Source of the DNA: Abyssibius sp040880065
GTDB taxonomy: Bacteria > Pseudomonadota > Alphaproteobacteria > Rhodobacterales > Rhodobacteraceae
Direction of reading: 5' to 3'
NCBI GenBank assembly: GCA_040880065.1
Contig: JBBDJE010000046.1
Coordinates: forward strand, 21,372 to 85,371
DNA: 64,000 nucleotides
Position 1 is the first letter of the stretch; every line of letters starts with the position of its first letter. A program made the position numbers and the translations under genes. The notes under the pieces are model-generated. The model searched no databases, was not told where the DNA came from, and was given only the letters and a program-made list of their open reading frames with translations. Positions 17,533-26,392 of the stretch are shown here, piece after piece.

Positions 17533-18195
17533 GTGCGACAGCCGCATGGAAAACCTAAGCCGAAAAGCCTGTCGCAACTGGCTTATGAATGTCTTGAAAA
17601 CGAGATTGTCACCATGAAGCTGCCCCCGGGTATTCTGGTGACCGAGGCGCAGCTGCGCGACGCGCTTGGCCTTGGCCGCACTCCCTTGCGCGAAGCTATG
17701 CAACGGCTGCAATGGGAAGGTTTGATTGAAGTGCGCCCGCGCGCCGGTATTCGCGTAACCGACATGCGTCAAAGCGATTTTGCGAAGGTGATGCGCCTGC
17801 GCCACACGCTGGAACCCGAACTGGCCGCTGCCGCAATTGCGCATTCCGACAAGGCGCAGCGCAGCTATTATGTCACGTTGCGCGAGGCGTTTCTAAAGTC
17901 CGAGGCCGACAACGACCGCGCTGCTTTTTTGAGGGCCGACAAGGCGCTCGATACCTATAATGCCGAATTGGCGGATGAGCCGTTTTTGGCGCTGTCGATT
18001 GCGCCGCTGCAAACCCATTCGCGCCGCTTCTGGTATCGCTACTTCTCGGCCAATGGCGTTGGGGCGGCCGTGCAACTGCACTTGCCTTTGCTTGACGCCT
18101 GCCATGCCGGCGATGTGAAAGGCGCGCGCGCAGCCTGCCAAACGCTGTTGGCCGCCCTTCTGGCCTGCGCTACAGAACTGGCCGCGCAGCGCTAG
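17533..18195 (+). CDS. GntR-family (FCD) transcriptional regulator
   Basis: A 220-residue FadR-type regulator. The start is taken as GTG at 17533 because AGGAG lies seven bases upstream; a TTG twelve codons earlier is possible. The helix-turn-helix is at about residues 12-70 (E-A-Q-L-R-D-A-L-G-L-G-R-T-P-L-R-E-A-M), followed by the helical FCD domain. It directly follows the TRAP transporter and is likely its regulator. Its stop codon lies inside the left arm of an inverted-repeat element. Confidence 0.88.
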   Translation: MRQPHGKPKPKSLSQLAYECLENEIVTMKLPPGILVTEAQLRDALGLGRTPLREAMQRLQWEGLIEVRPRAGIRVTDMRQSDFAKVMRLRHTLEPELAAAAIAHSDKAQRSYYVTLREAFLKSEADNDRAAFLRADKALDTYNAELADEPFLALSIAPLQTHSRRFWYRYFSANGVGAAVQLHLPLLDACHAGDVKGARAACQTLLAALLACATELAAQR

Positions 18196-18289
18196 AGCAT
18201 GTTGCAACAAAAGTGGGAACCGGTTTTCTGCATTTAAACATGCGTTATCAAAAAGCTGGAGCGTGTCACGTGAATGCGAAACGCTCTAG
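18192..18289. repeat. Imperfect palindromic intergenic element with CTAGAGC/GCTCTAG ends
   Basis: A 98-base element beginning CTAGAGC and ending GCTCTAG, with an internal AAAAGTGGGAACCGGTTTTC palindromic part and an interior C-A-T-G-rich region. It fills the whole gap between two convergent genes. Its terminal TAG triplets serve as stop codons for both the GntR gene (18193-18195) and the ABC ATPase gene (18286-18288). Size and ends resemble the small palindromic repeats scattered in alphaproteobacterial genomes. A bidirectional terminator role is possible. Confidence 0.6.
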
Positions 18290-19263
18290 TCGGCCACGGT
18301 TTCGGCGTGGTGGCAGGCGGTTAACTGGCCGCCAACCTTGCGCAATTCCGGGCGGTCTTTCTTGCAAATATCGGTCGCAAACCGGCAGCGCGCGTGAAAG
18401 GCACAGCCCGACGGCACGTTCAGCGGCGACGGCAACTCGCCCTCAAGCTTGATACGTTTGCGCGGCGCTTCGGGGTCGGCCACAGGTGTGGCTGATAGGA
18501 GCGCGCGCGTATAAGGGTGGCGTGGTTTGCCGAAAATGTCTTCTTTGCTGCCATATTCCACAACACGGCCCAGATACATCACCATTACATCATTCGCCAT
18601 ATGCTTGACGACCGACAGGTCATGGCTGATGAACAGATAAGCGAGGTTCAACCTGTCTTGCAGCTCGACCAGCAGGTTCAGGATTTGCCCCTGAATAGAC
18701 AAATCAAGCGCCGATACCGGCTCATCCAGCACCAGAACGCGCGGGTCCATCATCAGCGCGCGGGCAACGGCAATGCGCTGGCGCTGGCCGCCCGAGAACA
18801 TATGCGGGTAGCGGTCATAATGCTCGGGGCGCAGGCCAACCTGTGTTAGCATGGTGCGCGCCCGTTCTTCGCGGTCTTTGGCGGAAATGTCGCGCCGGTT
18901 GATCTTTAGCGGCTCTTCAAGAATCTTGCCGATTTTTTGGCGCGGGTTGAGCGATCCAAACGGGTTTTGAAACACGATTTGCACGGTCGAGCGCAAGTGC
19001 ACACGCTCGGCATTCGTGGCTTTGGCCACGTCGATGCCGTCAATATTCAACGCGCCGGCGGTGGGGGGCTCGATCATGGTCACCACACGCGCCAGTGTCG
19101 ATTTTCCGCAACCCGATTCGCCAACCACGGCAAGCGTGCGCCCCGGCGCCAGCGTGAAGCTTGTATCGGACAAGGCATGCAGATCCTGCCCTTTGGCAAA
19201 CATGCTGGCACCGACATGGTAGGTCCGGGTTAGATGGTCGGCGGTTACAATGGGTGCTGTCAT
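18286..19263 (-). CDS. dppF: Oligopeptide/dipeptide ABC transporter ATP-binding protein (DppF type)
   Basis: A 325-residue ATPase from MTAPIV. It has Walker A G-E-S-G-C-G-K-S-T, the signature F-S-G-G-Q-R-Q-R-I, the Walker B V-L-D-E-P, and the C-terminal oligopeptide/dipeptide extension with C-A-F-H-A-R-C-R-F. It overlaps the DppD-type gene by four bases. It is the last gene of a five-gene minus-strand operon that encodes a complete peptide-type importer. Confidence 0.9.
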   Translation of the reverse strand: MTAPIVTADHLTRTYHVGASMFAKGQDLHALSDTSFTLAPGRTLAVVGESGCGKSTLARVVTMIEPPTAGALNIDGIDVAKATNAERVHLRSTVQIVFQNPFGSLNPRQKIGKILEEPLKINRRDISAKDREERARTMLTQVGLRPEHYDRYPHMFSGGQRQRIAVARALMMDPRVLVLDEPVSALDLSIQGQILNLLVELQDRLNLAYLFISHDLSVVKHMANDVMVMYLGRVVEYGSKEDIFGKPRHPYTRALLSATPVADPEAPRKRIKLEGELPSPLNVPSGCAFHARCRFATDICKKDRPELRKVGGQLTACHHAETVAD

Positions 19264-20231
19264 GCTGTTGCCTCGGCCTTGATATTCAACGGATGGTGGC
19301 AAAGCGCCTGACCTTCGGGCACGCGCGGCGGCGGCGTGGTTTTGCAAATTTCGGTAGCATGCGCGCAGCGTGGCGAGAAAAGGCAGCCAGCGGGGCGGTC
19401 AAACTGCCCCGGCACAACGCCCGGTATGGTGGGCAAAAGCCGCGTTGTGGCGCGTTCGGGCAGCGCTTCCAGCAGGGCTGAGGTGTAGGGGTGGTGCGGT
19501 GTGGCGAACAGGTCGCGCACATGCTGTTCTTCTACTTTCTGGCCGGCATATTGCACCGAAACGCACTCGGCGGTTTCGGCGATCACGCCCATATCATGGG
19601 TGATCAGCACCAGCCCCATACCGGTTTCGCGCTGCAAGCCGATCAGCAAATCAAGGATCTGCGCCTGAATGGTCACATCCAGCGCGGTGGTCGGTTCATC
19701 GGCGATCAGCAGTTTGGGTTTGCAGGCAATGGCCATGGCGATCATCACGCGCTGGTTCATGCCACCGGAAAGTTGGTGGGGGAAGCTGTTGAGCCGCTTT
19801 TCAGGCGAGGGCAGCCCGACCTGTTCAAGCAATTCTACCGCACGGGCCTGTCGCTGGGTGCGGTCCATCGTGGTATGCTTGCGCAGCGATTCCTTGATCT
19901 GGTAGCCAACCGTGAAACAGGGGTTCAGCGATGACATCGGCTCTTGAAAGATCATCGCCATGTCCCGCCCGATCAGCTTGCGCCGGTCTTTGGGGCGGAT
20001 TTTTAGTAGATCGTGGCCGGAAAACTCCATTTTATCGGCGGTCACATTCGCTGTCCACGGCAGTAGGCCCATCAGCGCGAGCATCGACACGGATTTGCCC
20101 GAGCCGCTTTCGCCCACAATGGCCTGAATTTCGCCGGGGTCGAGCACGAGGTCGACACCGTCAACCGCTTTGAACGGGCCCGAGCCGGTGGTGAAGGAAA
20201 CCGAAAGATTGCGTATTTCAAGCAACGCCAT
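19260..20231 (-). CDS. dppD: Oligopeptide/dipeptide ABC transporter ATP-binding protein (DppD type)
   Basis: A 323-residue ATPase with Walker A G-E-S-G-S-G-K-S-V, the signature L-S-G-G-M-N-Q-R-V, Walker B L-I-A-D-E-P-T-T-A-L-D, and the peptide-transporter C-terminal segment G-C-L-F-S-P-R-C-A-H. The Ser-Val replacing Ser-Thr in Walker A is common in DppD proteins. It pairs with the following DppF-type protein as the heterodimeric motor. Confidence 0.9.
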   Translation of the reverse strand: MALLEIRNLSVSFTTGSGPFKAVDGVDLVLDPGEIQAIVGESGSGKSVSMLALMGLLPWTANVTADKMEFSGHDLLKIRPKDRRKLIGRDMAMIFQEPMSSLNPCFTVGYQIKESLRKHTTMDRTQRQARAVELLEQVGLPSPEKRLNSFPHQLSGGMNQRVMIAMAIACKPKLLIADEPTTALDVTIQAQILDLLIGLQRETGMGLVLITHDMGVIAETAECVSVQYAGQKVEEQHVRDLFATPHHPYTSALLEALPERATTRLLPTIPGVVPGQFDRPAGCLFSPRCAHATEICKTTPPPRVPEGQALCHHPLNIKAEATA

Positions 20232-20234
20232 GCC

Positions 20235-21125
20235 TCAGCTCCTTTTCAGCTTGGGGTCAAGCGCGTCGCGCAAACCGTCGCCCATCAGGTTGATGGCCAG
20301 AACGGTAACGAGAATAGCAAGGCCGGGCAGGGTAACCACCCACCAGGCGCGGGTAATGAACTCGCGGCTTTCGGCCAGCATTGTGCCCCATTCAGGCGTG
20401 GGGGGCTGCGCGCCCATGCCCAGAAAGCCAAGCGCCGCTGCATCCAGAATGGCGGTAGAAAACGACAGCGCGCCTTGCACAATGATGGGTGCCATGCAGT
20501 TGGGCAGCACGGTAACAAACATCAGCCGTATTTTGCCGGCACCGGCAACACGGGCTGCGGTTACATATTCCTTGGGCAATTCACCCATGACAGCCGCGCG
20601 GGTCAGGCGCACATAATGCGGCTGCAAAACAATGGCGATTGCAATCATCGCATTCATCAGCGACGGGCCGAGTATGGCAACCAGCACCAAGGCGAGCAAC
20701 AGGCTTGGAAAGGCGAGGATGATATCCATGACACGCATGATCAGCGTATCGACCCAGCCGCGCGCAAAACCGGCGATCAGGCCGATGAGAATGCCACCGG
20801 TTGCGGCAATCGCCACAACCACAAGCCCGATGAAGAACGAGTAGCGCGCGCCGTAAAGCAGGCGCGAAAGCATGTCGCGCCCGGTCGGGTCGGTGCCCAG
20901 AATAAACGACCATGTGCCGCCCTCCTGCCAGACAGGGGGCTGAAGCAGCGCAGTGCGGTATTGCTCGATTGGTGAATGCGGCGCGATGAGTGGTGCCAGA
21001 ATGGCCAGCACCAGCAAAGTGGCGAAAACCCAAAGCCCGATAACCGCGCCACGGTTCTCGGAAAAATAGGTCCAGAATTCGCGCAAACGGCCCGGCGGGG
21101 CGATATTTGTTGTCACTGTGCTCAT
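20235..21125 (-). CDS. dppC: Oligopeptide/dipeptide ABC transporter permease (DppC type)
   Basis: A 296-residue inner-membrane permease starting MSTVTTN. It has a short N-terminal cytoplasmic part, a first helix (G-A-V-I-G-L-W-V-F-A-T), a periplasmic loop with L-G-T-D-P-T-G-R-D-M-L-S-R-L-L-Y-G-A-R, which is diagnostic of DppC/OppC, and the coupling loop with A-A-R-V-A-G-A. It lies between the DppB-type and DppD-type genes with gaps of only a few bases. Confidence 0.9.
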   Translation of the reverse strand: MSTVTTNIAPPGRLREFWTYFSENRGAVIGLWVFATLLVLAILAPLIAPHSPIEQYRTALLQPPVWQEGGTWSFILGTDPTGRDMLSRLLYGARYSFFIGLVVVAIAATGGILIGLIAGFARGWVDTLIMRVMDIILAFPSLLLALVLVAILGPSLMNAMIAIAIVLQPHYVRLTRAAVMGELPKEYVTAARVAGAGKIRLMFVTVLPNCMAPIIVQGALSFSTAILDAAALGFLGMGAQPPTPEWGTMLAESREFITRAWWVVTLPGLAILVTVLAINLMGDGLRDALDPKLKRS

Positions 21126-21129
21126 GCTG

Positions 21130-22137
21130 TCATCCGTTGCGAATTTTGGGGTTGATCCAGCCATAGAGCAGATCGACTGAAAGGTTCACGACCATCACCA
21201 TCACGGCGATCATCAGCAGACCGCCTTGCACGACCGGGTAGTCGCGGCGGAAAATGCTATCGACCATCCATTTGCCAATGCCCGGCCATGAGAAGATTGT
21301 TTCGGTCAGGATAGCGCCGGCCAGCAGCGTGCCAACCGAAAGCCCGATGACCGTGATCACCGGAATCATGGCATTGCGCAACGCATGCACACCGTTGATG
21401 CGCATGGGCGACAGGCCCTTGGCGCGTGCAGTGCGGATATAGTCCTCGCTCAGCACTTCCAGCATGGCGCTGCGGGTCTGGCGCGCAATGACCGCCAGCG
21501 GAATTGTGCCCAGCACGATGGTTGGCAATATCAGGTGGTGAACGGCTGACGAAAAGGCACCCTTCTGGCCCGATAGCAAACTGTCGATCATCATAAAACC
21601 GGTCACATCGTCAAAATAGTAAAGCAGCGATATTCGCCCCGAAACCGGGGTCAGCCCCCATTGACCAGAGACCACGATAATCAGCAAAAGCGCCCACCAG
21701 AAAATTGGCATCGAATAGCCGATAAGTGCGGTCGTCATCAGCGCGCGGTCAAAGAACTTGCCGCGGTTCACCGCTGCAATCACACCTGCGGGCAGCCCCA
21801 GAAGCACGGCAAAGATCATCGCACAAATCGACAATTCCAGCGTGGCGGGGAAAAGGGTAAAAAACTCGTCCCAAACCGGCCTTTTGGTAACAAGCGAATT
21901 GCCAAGATCGCCTTGCATCACACCCCAAAGATAAGAGCCGTATTGCTCCCATATCGGGCGGTCAAAGCCGAATTGTATCATCATCTCGGCGTGGCGTTCG
22001 GGGGACATCCCGCGTTCGCCGGCCATAACTTGCACCGGATCGCCGGGAATGGCGCGAATAAAGCCGAATGAAATGATGGTCACGCCGATGAAGGTCGGTA
22101 AAAACGTCAACAAGCGGCGGAGAAAAAATTTTAGCAT
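21130..22137 (-). CDS. dppB: Oligopeptide/dipeptide ABC transporter permease (DppB type)
   Basis: A 335-residue permease from MLKFFLRRLL; AAGGA is six bases upstream of the ATG at 22137. R-A-I-P-G-D-P and the late E-T-I-F-S-W-P-G-I-G-K are characteristic of DppB/OppB proteins. The coupling loop A-R-A-K-G-L-S is present. It follows the binding-protein gene after a 91-base spacer that contains a perfect hairpin. Confidence 0.9.
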   Translation of the reverse strand: MLKFFLRRLLTFLPTFIGVTIISFGFIRAIPGDPVQVMAGERGMSPERHAEMMIQFGFDRPIWEQYGSYLWGVMQGDLGNSLVTKRPVWDEFFTLFPATLELSICAMIFAVLLGLPAGVIAAVNRGKFFDRALMTTALIGYSMPIFWWALLLIIVVSGQWGLTPVSGRISLLYYFDDVTGFMMIDSLLSGQKGAFSSAVHHLILPTIVLGTIPLAVIARQTRSAMLEVLSEDYIRTARAKGLSPMRINGVHALRNAMIPVITVIGLSVGTLLAGAILTETIFSWPGIGKWMVDSIFRRDYPVVQGGLLMIAVMVMVVNLSVDLLYGWINPKIRNG

Positions 22138-22181
22138 CGCATATCCTTGCAAGGCTGGCACGCGCCTTGGCGGGTGCAAAT

Positions 22182-22209
22182 CGGGCCGGTGGCGTTAACC
22201 ACCGGCCCG
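22182..22209 (-). promoter_or_regulatory. GC-rich intercistronic hairpin (peptide SBP / permease)
   Basis: Perfect eleven-base stem CGGGCCGGTGG/CCACCGGCCCG with a six-base loop (TTAACG on the minus strand), between the binding-protein gene and dppB. No T-run follows on the minus strand. Same position and design as the hairpins at 7522 and 15319. Confidence 0.7.
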
Positions 22210-22228
22210 TTTAAGGCAAAGCGCCAGC

Positions 22229-23821
22229 TTATTCAGCCATGCTTACATTTGTGAAGATATGGCCACCCAGCGGGTGAACAACGTAACCTTCAACTTCGTT
22301 ACGCACGGGCATGAACACAACCGAATGCGCAACAGTCAGCCACGGGGCCTGTGCTTTGAAGACAACCTGTGCTTCTTCGTAAAGACGGGTCCGTTCGGCA
22401 ACATCGGAAGTCACCTTGGCCGCATCAATCAGCGCCTGGAACTCGTCGTTGCACCACTGTGCGCGGTTGGAACCGCCTACACCGTCACAACCAAGCAGAA
22501 CGGCAAGGAAGTTGTCGGGGTCACCATTGTCGCCTGTCCAGCCGAGCAGAACGGCACCGTCGCGATCCACAGCTTTGGACCGGTCCAGATACTCGCCCCA
22601 CTCATAGGACACGATCTCGACATCAACACCGATATTGGCAAGGTCAGCCTGCATCAGTTCCGCCATGCGACGGGCGTTGGGGTTGTAGGGGCGCTGCACG
22701 GGCATGGCCCAGATCTTCATCGACAGGTTTTCGATACCTTCGGCTGCCAGCATTTCGCGGGCGGCATCGGGGTCAAAAGCATAGTCTTCGATATCAGTGT
22801 TGTACGACCACATGGTGGGCGGGATCGGGTTGGTGGCCTGGCTGCCTGCACCCTGAAACACAACATCCAGAATGGCCTGACGATCAATCGCCATGCTCAG
22901 CGCAAGGCGGACATTAACATTGTCAAACGGTGCCACCTGGGTGTTGAAGGCCAGATAGCCAACGTTCAGCCCTTCCTGGCTCATCATGGTGATGGCCGGG
23001 TCTTCCGACATGGCGGCAATATCAGCCGGGTTCGGATAGGGCATCACATGACATTCGCCAGCCTGAAGCTTCTGATAGCGCACCGAAGCATCGGGTGTGA
23101 TGGCAAAGATCAGATTTTCCAGTGCGGTATCGCCAGCCCAGTAACCCTCATTGCGGGTGTAACGGATTACAGCGTCTTTCTGGTAGGCCAAAAATTCAAA
23201 CGGGCCGGTGCCGACAGGCTCCTGGTTTACGTTTTCAGGTGTGCCGGCATCCATCATGGCCTGGGCGTATTCGGCCGAAACGATTGATGCGAAGTCCATC
23301 GCCATATTGGCAACAAACGGTGCTTCGGGGCGGTTCAGCACGAACTTGACGGTGTAATCGTCAACGCGGACGATTTCCTTGATCAGGTCTGGCATCGACA
23401 TGCCATTGAAATATTCCCATGTGCCACCGGACACCTGGTTATATGCGTTGTCCGGGTTGCCTTGGCGATCGAAGCTGAAGATCACATCGTCGGCGTTGAA
23501 CTCGCGTGTTGGTGTAAAGTAGTCGGTTGTGTGAAAATGCACACCCTGACGCAGATGGAAGGTATATTCCAACCCGTCTGCCGAAACCTCATAGCTTTCG
23601 GCCAGACCGGGGATGACTTCGGTTGTGCCAGTTTTGAACTCGACCAAACGGTTATAAATCGGGTGCGAGGCGGCATCAAACGTGGTGCCCGAAGTATACA
23701 GCGCCGGGTCAAACCCTTCTGGCGAGCCTTCCGAGCAGTAGACGAGGGTCTGGGCCGAGGCCGAGAGGCCTATCAGCGCCGCGACCGCAGTCGAACTGGC
23801 AAGTTTAAAGAATGGTAGCAT
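22229..23821 (-). CDS. dppA: Peptide-type ABC transporter substrate-binding protein (DppA type)
   Basis: A 530-residue SBP family 5 protein. A signal peptide covers about residues 1-23 (ends S-A-S-A-Q), and the mature start L-V-Y-C-S-E-G-S-P-E-G-F-D-P is typical of dipeptide-binding proteins. Downstream motifs include T-F-H-L-R-Q-G-V-H-F and N-V-R-L-A-L-S-M-A-I-D-R. The ATG follows a very strong AGGAGGATTTCTGA site, fitting high expression. Dipeptides, oligopeptides or other small ligands may be bound; the flanking dioxygenase gene does not settle this. Confidence 0.92.
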   Translation of the reverse strand: MLPFFKLASSTAVAALIGLSASAQTLVYCSEGSPEGFDPALYTSGTTFDAASHPIYNRLVEFKTGTTEVIPGLAESYEVSADGLEYTFHLRQGVHFHTTDYFTPTREFNADDVIFSFDRQGNPDNAYNQVSGGTWEYFNGMSMPDLIKEIVRVDDYTVKFVLNRPEAPFVANMAMDFASIVSAEYAQAMMDAGTPENVNQEPVGTGPFEFLAYQKDAVIRYTRNEGYWAGDTALENLIFAITPDASVRYQKLQAGECHVMPYPNPADIAAMSEDPAITMMSQEGLNVGYLAFNTQVAPFDNVNVRLALSMAIDRQAILDVVFQGAGSQATNPIPPTMWSYNTDIEDYAFDPDAAREMLAAEGIENLSMKIWAMPVQRPYNPNARRMAELMQADLANIGVDVEIVSYEWGEYLDRSKAVDRDGAVLLGWTGDNGDPDNFLAVLLGCDGVGGSNRAQWCNDEFQALIDAAKVTSDVAERTRLYEEAQVVFKAQAPWLTVAHSVVFMPVRNEVEGYVVHPLGGHIFTNVSMAE

Positions 23822-24071
23822 TCAGAAATCCTCCTGATGTTTTTTTTTATCATTAAGCAAGGCGGCGGATGCGTTGATTGCTCCGTATCTACCTTGCCCT
23901 CCCTTCGGATGGCGGGAGTGTGATATATGTGAGATAAAGACTCAACCCTGTTTATTGGTTTCCCAAGGTTTTCATGTATTTCCTTGAAACCACCGCCTGA
24001 ACACGCCGCACAGCCCGTTGCAACTGCCGGGGCGGTTGAGTAGCCTTGCAAGAAATTGCAGGAGCCAACCC

Positions 24072-24872
24072 ATGAAATACCCACGTGTAAGCGCAGACAT
24101 GATCACCGCCTATCAGCGCGACGGTGCTGTGCTGATCAAGGGGCTTTGGGCCGATTGGGTTGAGGTGATTGCCGCCGGAATTGCGCGCAACATGGCCGCG
24201 CCGGGCGAATATGCCGCCGAAAACCTGAAACCGGGAGAGGCCGGGCGGTTTTTTGATGACTATTGCAACTGGCAGCGCATTCCCGAATTTTCCGAAGTCA
24301 TCATGAAATCCGAGGCCGCTGCCGTGGCCGCAGCACTTATGGAATCTGACAACGTGCAGGTGTTTCATGACCATGTGCTCGTCAAAGAGCCCGGCACCTC
24401 CAAGCCTACCCCTTGGCACCAGGATGGCCCGTATTACTTTGTTGAAGGCCAGCAGAATGTCAGCTTCTGGTCGCCGATGGATGCGGTGACATCGGCGAGC
24501 CTGCGCTGTGTGGCAGGCTCGCATAAATGGGAGCGTGAGGTTCTGCCAACCCGCTGGATGAACGAGGATGCCTTCTATCCAGACCCCGAAAAATACATGC
24601 CCGTGCCCGACCCGGATGCCGAGGGCATGACCGTGCTGGAATGGGAAATGGAACCGGGCGATGCCGTGGCCTTCAACTACCGCACGCTGCACGGCGCGCG
24701 CGGCAATACATCACAAAACCGTCGCCGTGCGTTTTCCCTGCGCCTGCTGGGCGATGATATGCGCTATGTCGAACGCCCGGGCCGCACATCGCCGCCCTTT
24801 CCGGGGCATGGCATGGTGGCAGGGCAAAAGCTGCGCGAAGACTGGTTTCCCTACCTGTCCGGCGCGGGTTGA
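24072..24872 (+). CDS. Phytanoyl-CoA dioxygenase (PhyH) family protein
   Basis: A 266-residue non-haem Fe(II)/2-oxoglutarate dioxygenase-like protein. The start MKYPRV has AGGAG seven bases upstream. The iron-binding triad is probably His and Asp in W-H-Q-D-G-P near residue 117 and His in L-H-G-A-R near residue 211; N-R-R-R-A-F-S-L-R supplies the 2-oxoglutarate-binding arginine. Bacterial members hydroxylate small metabolites. It diverges from the peptide transporter operon and overlaps the tail of the convergent MFS gene by 22 bases. Substrate unknown. Confidence 0.85.
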   Translation: MKYPRVSADMITAYQRDGAVLIKGLWADWVEVIAAGIARNMAAPGEYAAENLKPGEAGRFFDDYCNWQRIPEFSEVIMKSEAAAVAAALMESDNVQVFHDHVLVKEPGTSKPTPWHQDGPYYFVEGQQNVSFWSPMDAVTSASLRCVAGSHKWEREVLPTRWMNEDAFYPDPEKYMPVPDPDAEGMTVLEWEMEPGDAVAFNYRTLHGARGNTSQNRRRAFSLRLLGDDMRYVERPGRTSPPFPGHGMVAGQKLREDWFPYLSGAG

Positions 24873-26035
24873 ACGCGCAGTAAGAACAGGCAGATCGGCG
24901 GGCCGCAAAGCGCTGCAATGCCAAGGCCCGTGAGCAGCCCACCCATTCCGAACCGTGTGATAATCAGCGCCGAAAGCAGTGGTGCCGAGGCCTGCACCGC
25001 CAGCGCAGGCACCGCCAGCCGCCCAATCCAGCGCGCGTAATGCGCTTGGCCGAAAAGTGCCAGTGGCACGGTGCCGCGCGCAATCGTGGTGAGCCCGTTG
25101 CCCGCGCCATAGGCAATGACCGCCAGCGCCAGAAACGGTTGGCCGACCATGAGCAGGCCTATCCCCAGCGCCAGCGCGACATTGGAGATGAGCAATGTGT
25201 AGAGCGGGTGCAGCCGTTCGCCGCCGATGCGCTCCAGCACACGCGCACCCACCTGCGCGGGGCCGATCATCGCACCAAGCCCGACCGCCACCGCAGCGCT
25301 TGCACCGAGCGCGCCAAGAATGGCCAGCAAATGCACCGACAGCGTTGCCGAGATAAAACCCGAGATCATCAGATTTGCTGCAAGTGCCGCAAATATCATG
25401 GTTTGGCGCAGCGAAACGGGCGGGGCACCGGCTGGGCGCACCGAACCTGGTGCGCCGCCTGAATGCGGGCGCGGCAAGCCACGGCGATAGAAGGGTAGCA
25501 CGAGGCAAAGCAGCGCAAGCGCATATGTAAAGCACAGCATCCGCCAGCCGATCTGCGGCAAAAGCCACGCCCCGAGCGGCCACATGGCTGTGCTGGCAAA
25601 GCCGCCAAATAGTGTGACATTGGTAATCGCCCGCCGTGTGCCGCTTACAAACATAAGCCCGAGCGCGGAAAATGCAGCAGTGTATAGGCCCATTGCCATA
25701 CCAAGCCCCAAAACCAGCCAGCCAAGCACCCAGATAGCCGGGCTGTGCGCAACGCCAAGCAAGCCAAGCCCTGCGGCGTTCAGAATAAGCCCCACACTCA
25801 GCACACGGCGCGCGCTTGTTGCCACCATCCAATGGCCAACCGTTGGCGCAACCAGACCGGAAACCAGAACCGCAAGCGAGAAGGCACCAAAGACCAGCCC
25901 CTCGCTCCAACCGGTTTCGGCGCGCACAGGGGCTGCGATAACCGCAGGCAGGTAATAGGTCATCCCCCAGACAATCAACTGGCCCATGCCGATGATAATG
26001 GTGATCTGACGGGGGTTTGCAGGAGTGGAAAACAC
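24851..26035 (-). CDS. MFS transporter
   Basis: A 394-residue protein with about twelve hydrophobic helices. The open frame extends much further upstream, but GTG at 26035 has AAAGG seven bases upstream and gives the normal MFS length with the first helix at I-T-I-I-I-G-M-G-Q-L-I-V-W-G. A charged central loop near residues 190-215 separates the two six-helix halves. It resembles the YbfB/UhpC-like major facilitators of unknown substrate. Its 3' end overlaps the convergent dioxygenase gene. Confidence 0.8.
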   Translation of the reverse strand: MFSTPANPRQITIIIGMGQLIVWGMTYYLPAVIAAPVRAETGWSEGLVFGAFSLAVLVSGLVAPTVGHWMVATSARRVLSVGLILNAAGLGLLGVAHSPAIWVLGWLVLGLGMAMGLYTAAFSALGLMFVSGTRRAITNVTLFGGFASTAMWPLGAWLLPQIGWRMLCFTYALALLCLVLPFYRRGLPRPHSGGAPGSVRPAGAPPVSLRQTMIFAALAANLMISGFISATLSVHLLAILGALGASAAVAVGLGAMIGPAQVGARVLERIGGERLHPLYTLLISNVALALGIGLLMVGQPFLALAVIAYGAGNGLTTIARGTVPLALFGQAHYARWIGRLAVPALAVQASAPLLSALIITRFGMGGLLTGLGIAALCGPPICLFLLRVQPAPDR

Positions 26036-26392
26036 GGTGCGGCCTTTGCGTAACTGCCTTTGCTTGGCAGATTTTACCGCGCACCAAAAGCAAATTCGTT
26101 TGTGCATTGCGGTATCACACGGCTTGACTTTCCCGCCGATCCCCCCGATATGCAGCCTATCCGCTGCCGCGTGAGCAGCCTGCGCCCACTTAGCGAACAT
26201 CTTCCAGATGAACGCTATGCCCGCGCCAAACATAACGGGGGCGATGCGCCCCACACCCTTTTCCGGTTCCCAATTCACGCGGGGTTCTGGCGGCTCTTGA
26301 TGGGCCGCACCCGTTTCGCACCGTGCTTTCGCGCGGGGCGGTATTGATTCTGGCACCGGCCTTTGCGCCGGGCCATGCTAAAGGACTGCGCA
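26036..26392. other. Divergent intergenic region without recognisable gene
   Basis: A 357-base spacer between the MFS transporter and the helicase. Open frames exist on both strands, but none has a family resemblance or good ribosome binding site. It presumably holds the two divergent promoters. The helicase ribosome binding site AAGGA is at its right end. Confidence 0.5.

Noticed and set aside
24711..26093. 460-residue minus-strand frame overlapping the MFS gene
   Set aside because: Arg/Cys/Ala-rich shadow in another frame; the MFS frame has clear membrane helices.
26060..26347. 95-residue plus-strand frame between the MFS and helicase genes
   Set aside because: No family resemblance, no ribosome binding site, and the opposite strand is equally open as usual in high-GC intergenic DNA.
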